A stretch of 7,272 nucleotides of DNA from Anaerolineae bacterium (GTDB lineage Bacteria; Chloroflexota; Anaerolineae; DUEN01): positions 1 to 7,272 of the forward strand of contig JAGHDS010000001.1 of assembly GCA_021159845.1 (NCBI GenBank), given 5' to 3'. The position numbers and the translations under genes are program-made. The first letter of the stretch is position 1. The number at the start of each line of letters is the position of its first letter. Of this stretch, positions 1-5,547 are shown piece by piece. The notes under the pieces are model-generated. The model saw nothing but the letters and a program-made list of their open reading frames with translations. It searched no databases and had not been told where the DNA came from.

Positions 1-30
1 ACCCATCCTATTTTCGAAGCAGTTACTCAT

Positions 31-58
31 TTGACAGGTGGTTGATTCTGGTTATACT
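31..58 (+). promoter_or_regulatory. Sigma-70 type promoter for tRNA-His
   Basis: A perfect -35 TTGACA (31-36) is followed after 16 bp by TATACT (53-58), one base from the consensus -10. Transcription would start near position 65, about 72 bp before the tRNA. A CGCGGG / CCCGCG inverted repeat (63-68 and 80-85) sits at the predicted 5' end of the transcript. The promoter may also serve the HNH gene downstream of the tRNA. Confidence 0.75.
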
Positions 59-136
59 ATTTCGCGGGGGTTGGAGATACCCGCGTGGTGCCTGGATATA
101 GGTTAGGTATATATTCAGCCGGCAGATGATTGGCGT

Positions 137-210
137 GGTGACCATAGCTCAAGTGGCAGAGCATCTGGTTGTGGCCCAGAAGGTTGTGGGTTCAAGTCCC
201 ACTGGTCACC
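137..210 (+). tRNA. tRNA-His (anticodon GTG)
   Basis: A complete cloverleaf can be folded by eye. The acceptor stem is GTGACCA (138-144) with TGGTCAC (203-209). The D stem is GCTC / GAGC (147-150, 159-162), the anticodon stem TCTGG / CCAGA (164-168, 176-180) with loop TTGTGGC, and the T arm GTGGG-TTCAAGT-CCCAC (186-202). The anticodon GTG (171-173) decodes CAC/CAT. The histidine-specific identity element is present: an extra G at -1 (137) opposite discriminator C73 (210). CCA is not encoded (CCT follows), so it must be added after transcription. Confidence 0.97.
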
Positions 211-219
211 CCTATAGCG

Positions 220-244
220 CCCGGCTCTGTGTTGTGGAGTCGGG
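220..244 (+). terminator. Short hairpin 3' of tRNA-His
   Basis: CCCGGCTC (220-227) can pair with GAGTCGGG (237-244) as an 8-bp stem with one G-U pair and a 9-nt loop. It begins 10 nt after the tRNA and has only a poor T-run behind it (TGTCTT). It could be a weak tRNA terminator that lets some transcripts through to the HNH gene, or just a processing boundary. The stem is visible; the function is inferred. Confidence 0.35.
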
Positions 245-271
245 TGTCTTGGTAGTATGAAGGGCCTTTTT

Positions 272-778
272 ATGCAAAGTGTATTGGTCCTCAATGCCAC
301 TTACGAACCTCTTAGCGTAGTCTCCTTAAAACGGGCCGTTATTCTCCTTTTGAAGGAGAAGGCTGAGATCGTCGAAGCTGCCGAAGCGGTGTTGCGCTCC
401 GAGCGCCTTACGCTGCCTGTGCCTCTTGTCATCCGGCTGGTGTATTATGTCCGCATTCCCCGTCGTCTATCGCTGCCTCTTACACGTCGGACGGTGATGG
501 CTCGTGATCGATATACATGCCAGTACTGTGGCGCACAGCCGGGGAAGGCTGAGCTCACGTTGGACCACGTGATACCGCGCTCACAGGGAGGCGAGACGAG
601 TTGGGAGAACGTGGTCACTGCTTGTCGGGCTTGCAACCAACGCAAGGGGAATCGCACGCCTGCACAGGCTGGGATGAAGCTTCTTCATAAGCCTAGGCGG
701 CCGCGTTACATCGCTTTGGCGCTTATTGGTGAACCCGTGCAATTCGAGGTTTGGGGTAAGTACTTGATTCGGGATTGA
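272..778 (+). CDS. HNH endonuclease family protein
   Basis: The product is a 168-residue HNH nuclease. The N-terminal part (VLVLNATYEPLSVVS, residues 4-18) is the conserved lead-in of the small bacterial HNH family typically near 165-185 residues. The nuclease domain has a zinc-binding CxxC (C83, C86), then LDHVIPRSQGG with catalytic D98-H99, a W-E-N at residues 111-113, and the second pair CRAC (C118, C121) followed by N122 and K125. All core residues are present, so it should be active on DNA; the target is unknown. An in-frame ATG exists 15 bp upstream (257), but GAAGGG (259-264) is well placed for ATG 272, and the family normally starts at this MQSVLVLN-like sequence. It follows tRNA-His by 61 bp in the same direction and has no obvious promoter of its own, so co-transcription by read-through is plausible. 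No restriction or phage partner gene is next to it. Confidence 0.88.
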   Translation: MQSVLVLNATYEPLSVVSLKRAVILLLKEKAEIVEAAEAVLRSERLTLPVPLVIRLVYYVRIPRRLSLPLTRRTVMARDRYTCQYCGAQPGKAELTLDHVIPRSQGGETSWENVVTACRACNQRKGNRTPAQAGMKLLHKPRRPRYIALALIGEPVQFEVWGKYLIRD

Positions 779-811
779 GCTCACACTGAGCTGTACAAAA
801 GGTGTAAACAG

Positions 812-846
812 GAAGCCGGGACCCTTCGAAAGGTCCCGGCTTCTTT
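812..846 (+). terminator. Strong hairpin terminator, probably bidirectional
   Basis: GAAGCCGGGACC (812-823) and GGTCCCGGCTTC (832-843) form a perfect 12-bp GC-rich stem with an 8-nt loop, followed by a short TTT. It starts 33 bp after the HNH stop and lies 20 bp beyond the stop of the minus-strand gene ending at 867. It therefore sits between converging genes and can end both. The T-run is short on both sides (TTT on plus, CTGTTT on minus). Confidence 0.8.
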
Positions 847-866
847 ACGTGAATCGAGGGACGCCG

Positions 867-1838
867 TTACTCATGATATAAAAGCGGCACATAGTAGTAA
901 TGCCGTGTGTTAGTGCGGTCCCCAAACTGGACAGTGATCCGCTCACCTGGGCTGAGCCAAACAGCCCACCAGTCCACCGTACTGGAGGTGTAGTTCGGCG
1001 GGTTCTCTTCATGCAGATAGTACACGCGAGGGTACAACCCTGACCAGCAGTGAGGCTCGTTCATCCCATCCGTCGTGTAGCTCCCTAATTCAGTCCAGCT
1101 CGTGTCGTAAAGTGTCAGAACGGCGCCGGCTAGAAGCGGCTCGCCCGGGTCACGTAGCCGGTTCCCGTTCTGATCGTTAAAGACGAGGGTGCATAGATCG
1201 GCAGGAAGCGGAGTGGGTGTTGGAGTCGGCGTCGGTGTGGGGGTACGCGTCGGCGTGGATGTAGGGGTGGGAGTGATCGTCGGTGTAGGAGTATCGGTAG
1301 GCGTTGGCGTGATCGTGGGTGTCGGGGTATTGGTCGGCGGTGGGTTCACAGCAACGACCCCGTTAATGAGGTTACGCAGGATACTCCCGGACTCTCCCTG
1401 GATATCCGTGTCGTTGGGATCGAACGTCAAGTTTGTCCCTGATGTTGTTTGCTTTGCCTTGAATTCTAAGCGCACAAAAATGAATGGTGCTGCCACTGGA
1501 GCGCCAAGTGTTCCCTTCCCATATTGGACGTAACCGGCGGTATTGTCGTATCGACTACCGAAGTAATCGAGCCCATTGTCAATCTCGATGAATCGCTGAA
1601 ACTCCAGGTAAGTAGGATCAAAGTGCACCGTGGCATCCGCTCCAATGACGTTACCGCTTCCTTCGATGCGAAGGTCCACAGTGAAGACATCGCCGACGGT
1701 GACGGCCTGATTGCTCGGTCGGACGGCGAAGTCAGCCGTGCCCGAGGCGTTTGTGGCAGAGGCCGTTGGCCAGAACGCAGCAAGAAGCCCGACGAATACC
1801 AATACCGCGATAGGTAAGACAACGGCTCTCCGGTGCAC
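867..1838 (-). CDS. Secreted cohesin-domain protein with Thr-Pro linker and SdrD-B-like domain
   Basis: The product has 323 residues. The first 29 form a signal peptide (RR, hydrophobic core, cleavage near ASA-T). Residues about 34-165 read as a cohesin fold: FAVRPSNQAVTVGDVFTVDL opens it, then GADATVHFDPTYLEF. Residues 166-212 are a low-complexity Thr-Pro linker. Residues 215-308 resemble an SdrD B / CNA-B-like domain (LVFNDQNGNRLRDPGE, then a Tyr-rich strand region). The chain ends in HYYYVPLLYHE, resembling the tail of its operon neighbour. The start is GTG, supported by GGAAGGGAG (1855-1847) 8 nt upstream. It lies 21 bp after the stop of the dockerin/cohesin gene, so the two are an operon. 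Cohesins bind dockerins outside the cell; the neighbour's dockerin is a possible partner (inference). No catalytic domain is visible, and no LPXTG motif. Confidence 0.85.
   Translation of the reverse strand: MHRRAVVLPIAVLVFVGLLAAFWPTASATNASGTADFAVRPSNQAVTVGDVFTVDLRIEGSGNVIGADATVHFDPTYLEFQRFIEIDNGLDYFGSRYDNTAGYVQYGKGTLGAPVAAPFIFVRLEFKAKQTTSGTNLTFDPNDTDIQGESGSILRNLINGVVAVNPPPTNTPTPTITPTPTDTPTPTITPTPTSTPTRTPTPTPTPTPTPLPADLCTLVFNDQNGNRLRDPGEPLLAGAVLTLYDTSWTELGSYTTDGMNEPHCWSGLYPRVYYLHEENPPNYTSSTVDWWAVWLSPGERITVQFGDRTNTRHYYYVPLLYHE
1203..1343 (-). repeat. Thr-Pro linker coding repeat
   Basis: About 47 codons of imperfect ACN-CCN alternation encode blocks such as TPTPTITPTPTDTP, with a second nearly identical block TPTPTITPTPTSTP, followed by a nearly uninterrupted TP run. 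At DNA level this is a minisatellite prone to length change by slippage. The protein segment should be an extended, possibly glycosylated spacer between the cohesin and the C-terminal domain. Confidence 0.85.
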
Positions 1839-1859
1839 AACCCACGCTCCCTTCCGAAT

Positions 1860-2939
1860 CTATCTTAGCGCGATGGGGAAGTACAGAATGCTGTGTCCAA
1901 CTTGCACCAGGCCGTCCTGACTATCCCCCGCGACGGAACGTCCTTCCTCGTCGGCAGCATCCACCTCCATCAGGTGTAGAGTGGCCCTCGGCGCGAGCTG
2001 CAGTGTCTTGCAAGTGACGGTCACGAGCGTGATACGCCCGCTGACCGGGTTCCCCAGTGTGGCGGCGCTGAAGGTGAGTGTCCCAGATTGCAGAGTATTA
2101 GCGAGGACGATGTCGAAGGTGGAGCCCGGGACTGATTGAATCCCTTGCAGCTTGGAGCCATCGAAAGTTAATCGGACGTCGGCGCCCACGATGGGCTGAT
2201 CGCTGGCGTCCACGATAATGGAGATGGTAAAGGTATCCCCTACATCTACTTGTTGCCAGGCTGGGACGACGGAGAAGTTTACGCCGGTATCGGGGCGCGA
2301 TGGACTGTAGCCCTCGGGGTGCAGTGTAGCGACCTCTATATCACCGGTCGCGAAGTAGTTGTTCCGCAGCAGCGCGAAATCTCTAATGCGGATTTTGTTG
2401 TTTTCATCGAAGTCCGCACGCGGGTCGAATTCCGAGTCACCCTCATTTGTGAAATAAGCGTTGCGCAAAATGGCGAAGTCGCTAATGCGAACGCGATTAT
2501 CGTTGTCGGCATCTCCCTCCAATAACGTGCCTAGGTCAAGTGACATACCTGGGTAGACCTGAACGTTTCGCTTGATATTCTGGAGTGTGTGGAAGTTCTT
2601 GATCCGCACATCGTAAGTGCCGCTCACTGTCAGTGTGGGAGTGATGACGAAATTCCCACTCTGGTCTGTCTCAGCCAGCTGTGGAGAATCTGCCGGAGTC
2701 GCCTCTCCTGGCGCGTAGAACGTGACGGTCACAGGGACTACCCAGGGGAGGCTGGGAGGTGGGCTATTCGGGCGCTGAAGTGTTACATGCCCGTAGATGG
2801 GAACTGGTACAGGTGTCGTGCCTTGGGCTCTGGCAATGCCGTAGATGCCTAGCAGCAGTAAGATCGTCAAAGTGAATGAGAGAGGGAGCCAATGAAAGTG
2901 CTGTGGAAACCCAATGGGTCGAGAAGCACGTTTCAGCAT
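1860..2939 (-). CDS. Secreted protein with dockerin and cohesin domains in one chain
   Basis: The product has 359 residues. Residues 17-38 are a hydrophobic signal segment ending ARA-Q. Residues 46-137 look like a carboxypeptidase-regulatory/transthyretin-like beta domain (YGHVTLQRPN, SGNFVITPTL, GTYDVRIKN). Residues 141-196 are a complete type I dockerin. Loop 1 has D143, D145, D147 and D154; loop 2 has D176, D178, N180 and D187, each followed by a FAxLRNxYF helix. Residues 220-346 are a cohesin (FSVVPAWQQVDVGDTFTI, GADVRLTFDGSKL, DGLVQV). The chain ends ILYFPIALR. ATG 2939 has GGAGGG (2951-2946) 6 nt upstream. It is the first gene of the operon with the 323-residue cohesin protein. With both binding partners in one chain, it could self-polymerise or link to its neighbour (inference). 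A palindrome overlaps its proximal promoter, and a structured leader lies further upstream. Confidence 0.87.
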   Translation of the reverse strand: MLKRASRPIGFPQHFHWLPLSFTLTILLLLGIYGIARAQGTTPVPVPIYGHVTLQRPNSPPPSLPWVVPVTVTFYAPGEATPADSPQLAETDQSGNFVITPTLTVSGTYDVRIKNFHTLQNIKRNVQVYPGMSLDLGTLLEGDADNDNRVRISDFAILRNAYFTNEGDSEFDPRADFDENNKIRIRDFALLRNNYFATGDIEVATLHPEGYSPSRPDTGVNFSVVPAWQQVDVGDTFTISIIVDASDQPIVGADVRLTFDGSKLQGIQSVPGSTFDIVLANTLQSGTLTFSAATLGNPVSGRITLVTVTCKTLQLAPRATLHLMEVDAADEEGRSVAGDSQDGLVQVGHSILYFPIALR

Positions 2940-2971
2940 GGGAAGCCCTCCGAGCTGATTAGCAGAAGGAG

Positions 2972-2998
2972 GTTATCGCAACCAATTGCAACGATAAC
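2972..2998. promoter_or_regulatory. Operator-like inverted repeat over the dockerin/cohesin promoter
   Basis: GTTATCG (2972-2978) and CGATAAC (2992-2998) are perfect 7-bp arms around a 13-bp centre that contains CAATTG. The right arm covers the predicted -10 of the minus-strand promoter, and the left arm lies at or past the start site. Size and symmetry fit a dimeric repressor site. The regulator is not in the window, so its identity is unknown. Confidence 0.5.
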
Positions 2999-3019
2999 AT
3001 GAACCAGCCAGGTTGTCAA
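2991..3019 (-). promoter_or_regulatory. Proximal promoter of the dockerin/cohesin operon
   Basis: On the minus strand TTGACA (3019-3014) is perfect. After 17 bp comes TATCGT (2996-2991), matching four of six -10 bases. The start site would fall near 2984, about 45 nt before ATG 2939. The weak -10 and the overlapping palindrome suggest a regulated promoter. Confidence 0.5.
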
Positions 3020-3026
3020 TGACTCT

Positions 3027-3056
3027 TTGGAAGTGCCGGGACAGATGGCTTATATA
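3027..3056 (+). promoter_or_regulatory. Weak plus-strand promoter candidate
   Basis: TTGGAA (3027-3032) is followed after 18 bp by TATATA (3051-3056). A transcript would start near 3063 and meet the terminator at 3072-3106 almost at once. No gene follows directly, so the role, if any, is unclear. Confidence 0.25.
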
Positions 3057-3071
3057 CTCCACGCCAAGGAC

Positions 3072-3106
3072 GAAGCCCCCTCTCGACCGAGAAGGGGCTT
3101 CTTTTT
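3072..3106 (+). terminator. Rho-independent terminator, plus strand, with no gene in front
   Basis: GAAGCCCC (3072-3079) pairs with GGGGCTTC (3094-3101), and the stem continues after one mismatch with TCTC / GAGA. TTTTT (3102-3106) follows immediately, so it is a textbook plus-strand terminator. No plus-strand gene lies between the HNH terminator (812-846) and here. On the minus strand it has no T-run and would only be a leader hairpin. Confidence 0.75.
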
Positions 3107-3191
3107 GCGCCGTAGCACTATCGGAGGATCCGAGGTGATGCTACGGCGCTGGGGTTGCTACTACTGTAGTCCATGAGCATCACCTCCTCCG
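3107..3191 (-). promoter_or_regulatory. Candidate bistable RNA leader (two mutually exclusive hairpins)
   Basis: GCGCCGTAGCA (3107-3117) and TGCTACGGCGC (3139-3149) are perfect 11-bp arms with a nested TCGGA/TCCGA stem. GAGGTGATGCT (3132-3142) and AGCATCACCTC (3176-3186) are a second perfect 11-bp pair, extended by CGGAG (3122-3126) with CTCCG (3187-3191) across a 5-nt bulge. The two stems share 3139-3142, so they cannot form together. On the minus strand the second stem hides the AGGAGGTGAT ribosome site of the 18-codon ORF, and the first frees it. Plus-strand folding would be similar. The pairings are seen; switching is inferred. Confidence 0.45.
3118..3174 (-). CDS. Possible 18-residue leader peptide
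   Basis: The frame ATG (3174) to TAG (3120-3118) encodes MDYSSSNPSAVASPRILR. The reason to list it is the ribosome site: AGGAGGTGAT (3188-3179) is complementary to ten bases of the 16S 3' end, and its GGAGG core lies 8 nt from ATG. Its codons overlap both alternative stems, so ribosome movement could decide which forms. It lies about 180 bp upstream of the dockerin/cohesin gene on the same strand and downstream of a good promoter (3315-3287). No known peptide family is recognised. It could be a leader peptide, a small protein, or chance. Confidence 0.35.
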   Translation of the reverse strand: MDYSSSNPSAVASPRILR

Positions 3192-3286
3192 TTTAGGATG
3201 GCGAGGGGAAAAAGGGGTAACAGGTGGAATCTACGGTCAATGCATTTGGCGTTCCTATGGCTGCCAGGATCAACACAAGCGCGTGA

Positions 3287-3315
3287 ATTATCGCATATTT
3301 GTGACCCGCCGTCAA
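3287..3315 (-). promoter_or_regulatory. Distal minus-strand promoter, extended -10
   Basis: TTGACG (3315-3310), a 17-bp spacer and GATAAT (3292-3287) match consensus at five of six positions each. TGC directly before the -10 gives an extended -10. The start would be near 3280, with a leader of about 340 nt to ATG 2939 carrying the 18-codon ORF and the alternative hairpins. It lies 15 bp left of MITE copy 1. Confidence 0.6.
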
Positions 3316-3329
3316 ACGCGGGGCGAGAG

Positions 3330-3547
3330 GTAACTGTTCACCGGTGGGGTAAGAGAAATTAGCTGCGCCGCCATCACAAGCCGAATCAAGCCCCCTTCTC
3401 CCACGCCTGGGAGAAGAGGGGGCCGGGGAATGAGGGCCGTCCGCGGCCAAAGCACTTGGAACTGGCCGACTGATACCGAAAGCGTCTTTATCCACATCGC
3501 CCGCCGAATGTTGGTGAGGCCCGGTAGGGGAACGATGGAACAATTAC
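3330..3547 (+). mobile_element. MITE-like element, copy 1 (IS66-type ends)
   Basis: The element is 218 bp with no gene. Left end GTAACTGTTCACCG (3330-3343) and right end GAACAATTAC (3538-3547; inverted it reads GTAATTGTTC) are imperfect terminal inverted repeats. The interior is clearly homologous to the element at 6428-6691 in the same orientation: GTAAGAGA and TTAGCTGCGC near the left, the hairpin CCCCCTTCTCCCA-CGCC-TGGGAGAAG at 3391-3416, then ATGAGGGCC, TCCGCGGCCAAA and CCACATCGC. It lacks about 46 bp present in copy 2, and its hairpin has one extra A (3417). The 8-bp flanks (GGCGAGAG and ACGGCAGT) do not match, so any target duplication is lost. The degenerate right end suggests an old or recombined copy. 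Confidence 0.75.
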
Positions 3548-3566
3548 ACGGCAGTCATGCTTGTAG

Positions 3567-3579
3567 TATATAGTATAAT
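3567..3579 (+). promoter_or_regulatory. Candidate promoter of the M50-like gene
   Basis: A perfect TATAAT (3574-3579) sits inside a TATA-rich run (3567-3579), about 98 bp before ATG 3677. No good -35 lies 16-18 bp from TATAAT. TTACAC (3544-3549) is 17 bp from the alternative -10 TATATA (3567-3572), and its first four bases are the MITE's right end. The element may therefore have helped build this promoter (inference). Confidence 0.4.
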
Positions 3580-3676
3580 TGCGATGCAAAATGCGTGGCG
3601 CGTTCGGTTGGATAAACAGCGGAAGATGGCAGACCAAGGGCGAGGTTAGTGTAAGGAGGAACGAGAGGGGGACACA

Positions 3677-4546
3677 ATGCAAGTGTTCACGGATGCGATG
3701 AGCTATGTAGGGCTTTCACTAGGATACACTTTTTTGACTGTCCTGGCTGCTACATTCCCGTTGCTTGTCAGCATCGCGCTGTTGTACATCATCTCCTACC
3801 TGGCCCAAGCCGCGTTCTCCTATGCCATCGGGTGGTGGGGAATCCTCGCCACAGGGATCATAGGTACCCCCATTCATGAGAGTAGCCACCTCATCCCGCT
3901 GCTCCTAACTGGCACCCCGATCAAAGAGGTAAAGCTCTTCGCCCCCAAGCGAAGCACCGGCGAGCTCGGCCATGTCCTCTCAATGCCACGAAGCACAAGC
4001 CTAATCCAACATATCGGCATGTTAGTCAGCAGTGTCGCCCCGCTATTCGGTGGGGCCACGGCTTTGTGGCTCCTGACATGGCTGTGCGTTCCCGATCTCG
4101 CGGTCAGGTCAGTTGACACCCGAGAATTACCCCTCTTCACTCTGGACATGGCTACACGGCCGAGCACCTATATGCAATTCATCCTGGACCTGCTCGCCTA
4201 TGTGAAAGGGCAATTTCTCCCCATCGTGCAAAGCCTGGATTGGAGGGACTGGAAGACATACCTGTACCTGTATGGTGTTATGTCCATTACCCTCCACATC
4301 GGGCTGAGTCCATCCGATATCCGCGCTGCGATCCGTTCCGGCGCGCTGGTGCTGGCAGGGCTAACCGCCTGGGTCGCAGTCGGACTGCTTTTCGGAGACA
4401 TCGGGCAGTATGCAATTAACCTCTCCACCCACCCGGTCGTCCTGGCGACCTCCCTCTCATACACAGCACTAGCTCTGAGCACGATAGGTACCGCATTAGC
4501 ACTGGCAGTATCCATCCCCATTGGGTTGCTATTCCACTCGCTATGA
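3677..4546 (+). CDS. Multi-pass membrane protein with HESSH motif, putative M50-like zinc metalloprotease
   Basis: The product has 289 mostly hydrophobic residues. Hydrophobic spans lie at about 14-42, 46-64, 112-137, 195-210, 222-244 and 254-287. In the second span GTPIHESSHLI places H67-E68-S69-S70-H71, an HExxH zinc motif within a membrane segment as in site-2 proteases (M50). It is followed by IKEVKLFAPKRSTGELGHV (82-100), like the region after HExxH in several uncharacterised M50-like bacterial proteins. LSPSDIRAAI (210-219) could supply the third zinc ligand (D214), in the role of the family's usual NxxPxxxxDG; this match is weak. ATG 3677 has GAGGGGG (3665-3671) 5 nt upstream. The stop overlaps the tail of the convergent HAD gene by 6 bp, with no terminator between. 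Membership of M50 proper is uncertain; a non-proteolytic membrane relative is possible. Confidence 0.65.
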   Translation: MQVFTDAMSYVGLSLGYTFLTVLAATFPLLVSIALLYIISYLAQAAFSYAIGWWGILATGIIGTPIHESSHLIPLLLTGTPIKEVKLFAPKRSTGELGHVLSMPRSTSLIQHIGMLVSSVAPLFGGATALWLLTWLCVPDLAVRSVDTRELPLFTLDMATRPSTYMQFILDLLAYVKGQFLPIVQSLDWRDWKTYLYLYGVMSITLHIGLSPSDIRAAIRSGALVLAGLTAWVAVGLLFGDIGQYAINLSTHPVVLATSLSYTALALSTIGTALALAVSIPIGLLFHSL

Positions 4547-5368
4547 GGCCACGGCCACCAGTGCCTGTAGCAACGCCTGCACGGAGGGGAAGATCAAATC
4601 GGGTAGGTCGCCAGCCGCGGCAAGGTCCTCCTCCTTCGTCTCGCCACTCAGGACCAGAATAGCGGTTAGCCCGGCTCCTCGCGCGCCAGCGATATCGGTA
4701 TACAGTCGATCTCCCACCATAGCGGTGGCTTCCGGCAATGTCCCCAGCCGGGCTAACGCCTCTTTGAAGATATACGGGTTGGGTTTCCCGATGACTACTC
4801 GAGGCTCCACGCCAGTCGAAGCTACAATTGCCGCTGCAATAGCTCCAGCATCAGGGATGAACCCGCCAGGGACGGGACAGTTGATATCGGGATGGGTAGC
4901 TATCCACGGCGTACCCTGGCGGATAAACGTGCAGGCTTGGGCTAAGCGATCGTAAGTCAACGTCATGTCAAAGCCGAGCACGACGAGATCCGGTGAATCG
5001 TCCACGATTGCGAAGCCGGCCGCGCGAAACTCGGCTTGCAGGCTCGGCGTCCCAAGAACGAACAGTCGAGCGTCGGGATGATGCGCCTGCAGCCACCCTG
5101 TAGTAGCCGCACCGGAGGTCAACACCCGGTCGGGCTCAGCCGGAAGGCCAAGGCGCTGCAACTTCCGTACATAGGCCATCGCATCCTTCGACGAATTGTT
5201 GGTCAGATACAGGAAGGGGACACCTCGCTCTGTCAGCCAAGCCAACAGTTCGGCTGCACCAGGTAGCAAAGTGTCCCCAAGGTATAACGTACCGTCCATA
5301 TCCAGTACGAACCCTGCTAAACCGGCGATACGTCGTTCTACCTCCTTCTGTGAAAGGTACATCTTCAT
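4541..5368 (-). CDS. HAD superfamily phosphatase, subfamily IIA (NagD / p-nitrophenylphosphatase type)
   Basis: The product has 275 residues, the normal length for NagD-like enzymes. Motif I is FVLDMDGTLYLG, with nucleophile D23 and acid/base D25. Motif II is YLTNNSS with T56-N57-N58. The IIA cap lies at about 85-190 and contains the THPDINCP sequence typical of the group. The motif III lysine is in IGKPNP (K195), and motif IV is MVGDRLYTDI with D220 and D225 for Mg2+. All catalytic residues are present, so it should dephosphorylate small phosphorylated metabolites in the cytoplasm; the substrate cannot be read from sequence. ATG 5368 has AGGAG (5379-5375) 6 nt upstream; ATG 5362 is a poorer alternative. 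It is divergent from the endonuclease III gene and convergent with the M50-like gene, so it appears to be transcribed alone. A weak -10 (TATACG, 5421-5416) lies upstream without a clear -35. Confidence 0.92.
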   Translation of the reverse strand: MKMYLSQKEVERRIAGLAGFVLDMDGTLYLGDTLLPGAAELLAWLTERGVPFLYLTNNSSKDAMAYVRKLQRLGLPAEPDRVLTSGAATTGWLQAHHPDARLFVLGTPSLQAEFRAAGFAIVDDSPDLVVLGFDMTLTYDRLAQACTFIRQGTPWIATHPDINCPVPGGFIPDAGAIAAAIVASTGVEPRVVIGKPNPYIFKEALARLGTLPEATAMVGDRLYTDIAGARGAGLTAILVLSGETKEEDLAAAGDLPDLIFPSVQALLQALVAVAS

Positions 5369-5547
5369 CTTTTGCTCCTAACAACCCCTTTCCAGCCTCT
5401 CTGGGATGCCCGTTTCGTATACTAATTTTTGCGAACGCCTATGGTAGGCCATGCGTCAGGTGCTCGTCTAGTGCCGTCAAATATTTAGTGCTACATTATT
5501 GGCGTAGGGTATGTCGCGGGACCCCAACCTTTCTCCTCCTTTGTGCG

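Noticed and set aside
115..300. Minus-strand ORF of 61 codons across the tRNA
   Set aside because: It is antisense to tRNA-His. Peptides of the WDLNPQPSGPQ type are a well-known artefact of translating tRNA genes backwards.
1189..1533. Plus-strand ORF rich in Gly-Val repeats
   Set aside because: It is the complement of the Thr-Pro linker; the minus frame has a signal peptide, domains and an SD.
3193..3543. Minus-strand ORF of 116 codons
   Set aside because: Most of it reads through MITE copy 1, and proline/arginine-rich peptides from that hairpin are typical false calls. Its last 27 codons (3276-3193) could start at GTG near the predicted transcription start, but without an SD, so I do not call them.
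4521..4955. Plus-strand ORF of 144 codons over the HAD gene
   Set aside because: The minus frame has complete HAD motifs and an SD. The plus frame is low-complexity Ser/Ala/Arg-rich and has no recognisable domain.
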